From positions 24,146,324 through 24,210,323 of the forward strand of contig OX438741.1 in NCBI GenBank assembly GCA_949316235.1: a DNA stretch of 64,000 bases, written 5' to 3'. Source of the stretch: Oegoconia quadripuncta. Taxonomy: Eukaryota; Arthropoda; Insecta; Lepidoptera; Autostichidae. The position numbers and the translations under genes were made by a program. The notes under the pieces are model-generated. The model searched no databases and was not told the origin of the DNA. It worked only from the letters and a program-made list of their open reading frames with translations. Shown here piece by piece: positions 63,924 to 64,000 of the stretch (positions within the stretch are counted from its first letter, which is position 1; every line of letters begins with the position of its first letter).

Positions 63924-64000
63924 CTGTTTGAACCCCCGTCGGTACCTCGCGTTCATGTAGCAGTAGATGATGGGGTTGTAACAGGAGTGAGACATCGCCA
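63924..64000 (-). CDS. peptide GPCR (class A), TM7 exon end, partial
   Basis: The - strand frame reads AMSHSCYNPIIYCYMNARYR, then RGFKQ before a GTATTC donor-like site (exon end at 63924). NPxxY at the end of TM7 followed by a basic helix-8 start is the mark of rhodopsin-family GPCRs. The exact text MSHSCYNPIIYCYMNAR is typical of insect neuropeptide receptors close to the NPY, RYamide and tachykinin groups; a RYamide-like receptor is my best guess. Such receptors sit in the plasma membrane and couple peptide hormones to G proteins. The upstream helices lie beyond the right edge. The C-terminal tail exon should lie to the left but was not found. If no splice occurs the frame continues about 18 codons. 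Confidence 0.6.

Overview
The window looks like a piece of a lepidopteran (butterfly or moth) nuclear chromosome. It is AT-rich and gene-poor, and it is packed with repeat types typical of Lepidoptera: tRNA-headed SINEs in several families, Helitron-like elements that end in CTAG after a GC-rich hairpin, non-LTR retrotransposon tails ending in (TTTTGA)n or (TAAA)n, a mariner relic and many short inverted-repeat DNA elements. Family letters (SINE-A to SINE-D, repeats G, H, K, N, O, P, Q, R, S, elements L and M) are local labels for this window. Copies were assigned by eye; no database was searched.

Only two host protein-coding loci can be supported. The first is a two-exon sugar transporter of the major facilitator superfamily (trehalose-transporter-like) on the + strand at 11749-13822. 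Its start lies about 33 bases downstream of a Helitron-like element. The second is the TM7 end of a class A peptide GPCR on the - strand at the right edge (63924-64000), cut by the window.

The other long reading frames belong to mobile elements. An apparently intact two-ORF non-LTR retrotransposon lies at about 24200-28990: ORF1 with a PHD-like zinc finger, a coiled coil and an FP-like domain; ORF2 with endonuclease and reverse transcriptase. Decayed pieces of other non-LTR elements lie at 1-62, 3990-4265, 10194-10313, 14760-15600, 33280-33560, 40860-41140, 46690-47195, 53385-53870 and 61928-62138. DNA elements include a mariner with its catalytic core deleted (4672-5373), a 1041-bp element with 284-bp terminal inverted repeats and a frameshifted transposase tail (54742-55782), a two-copy family (L) at 29328-30387 and 62392-62940, a two-copy family (M) near 49.4 and 52.1 kb, and several miniature inverted-repeat elements.

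The layout is a layered insertion history. SINE-C sits inside SINE-C at 10.7 kb. SINE-A sits inside repeat G at 39.1 kb. A truncated LINE sits inside repeat P at 61.9 kb. Repeat Q and SINE-B sit inside element L at 29.8-30.3 kb. In each case target duplications, or an empty copy elsewhere in this same window, show the order of events. No CRISPR array, rRNA, credible functional tRNA or operon-like cluster was seen; operons and CRISPR are not expected in such a genome.
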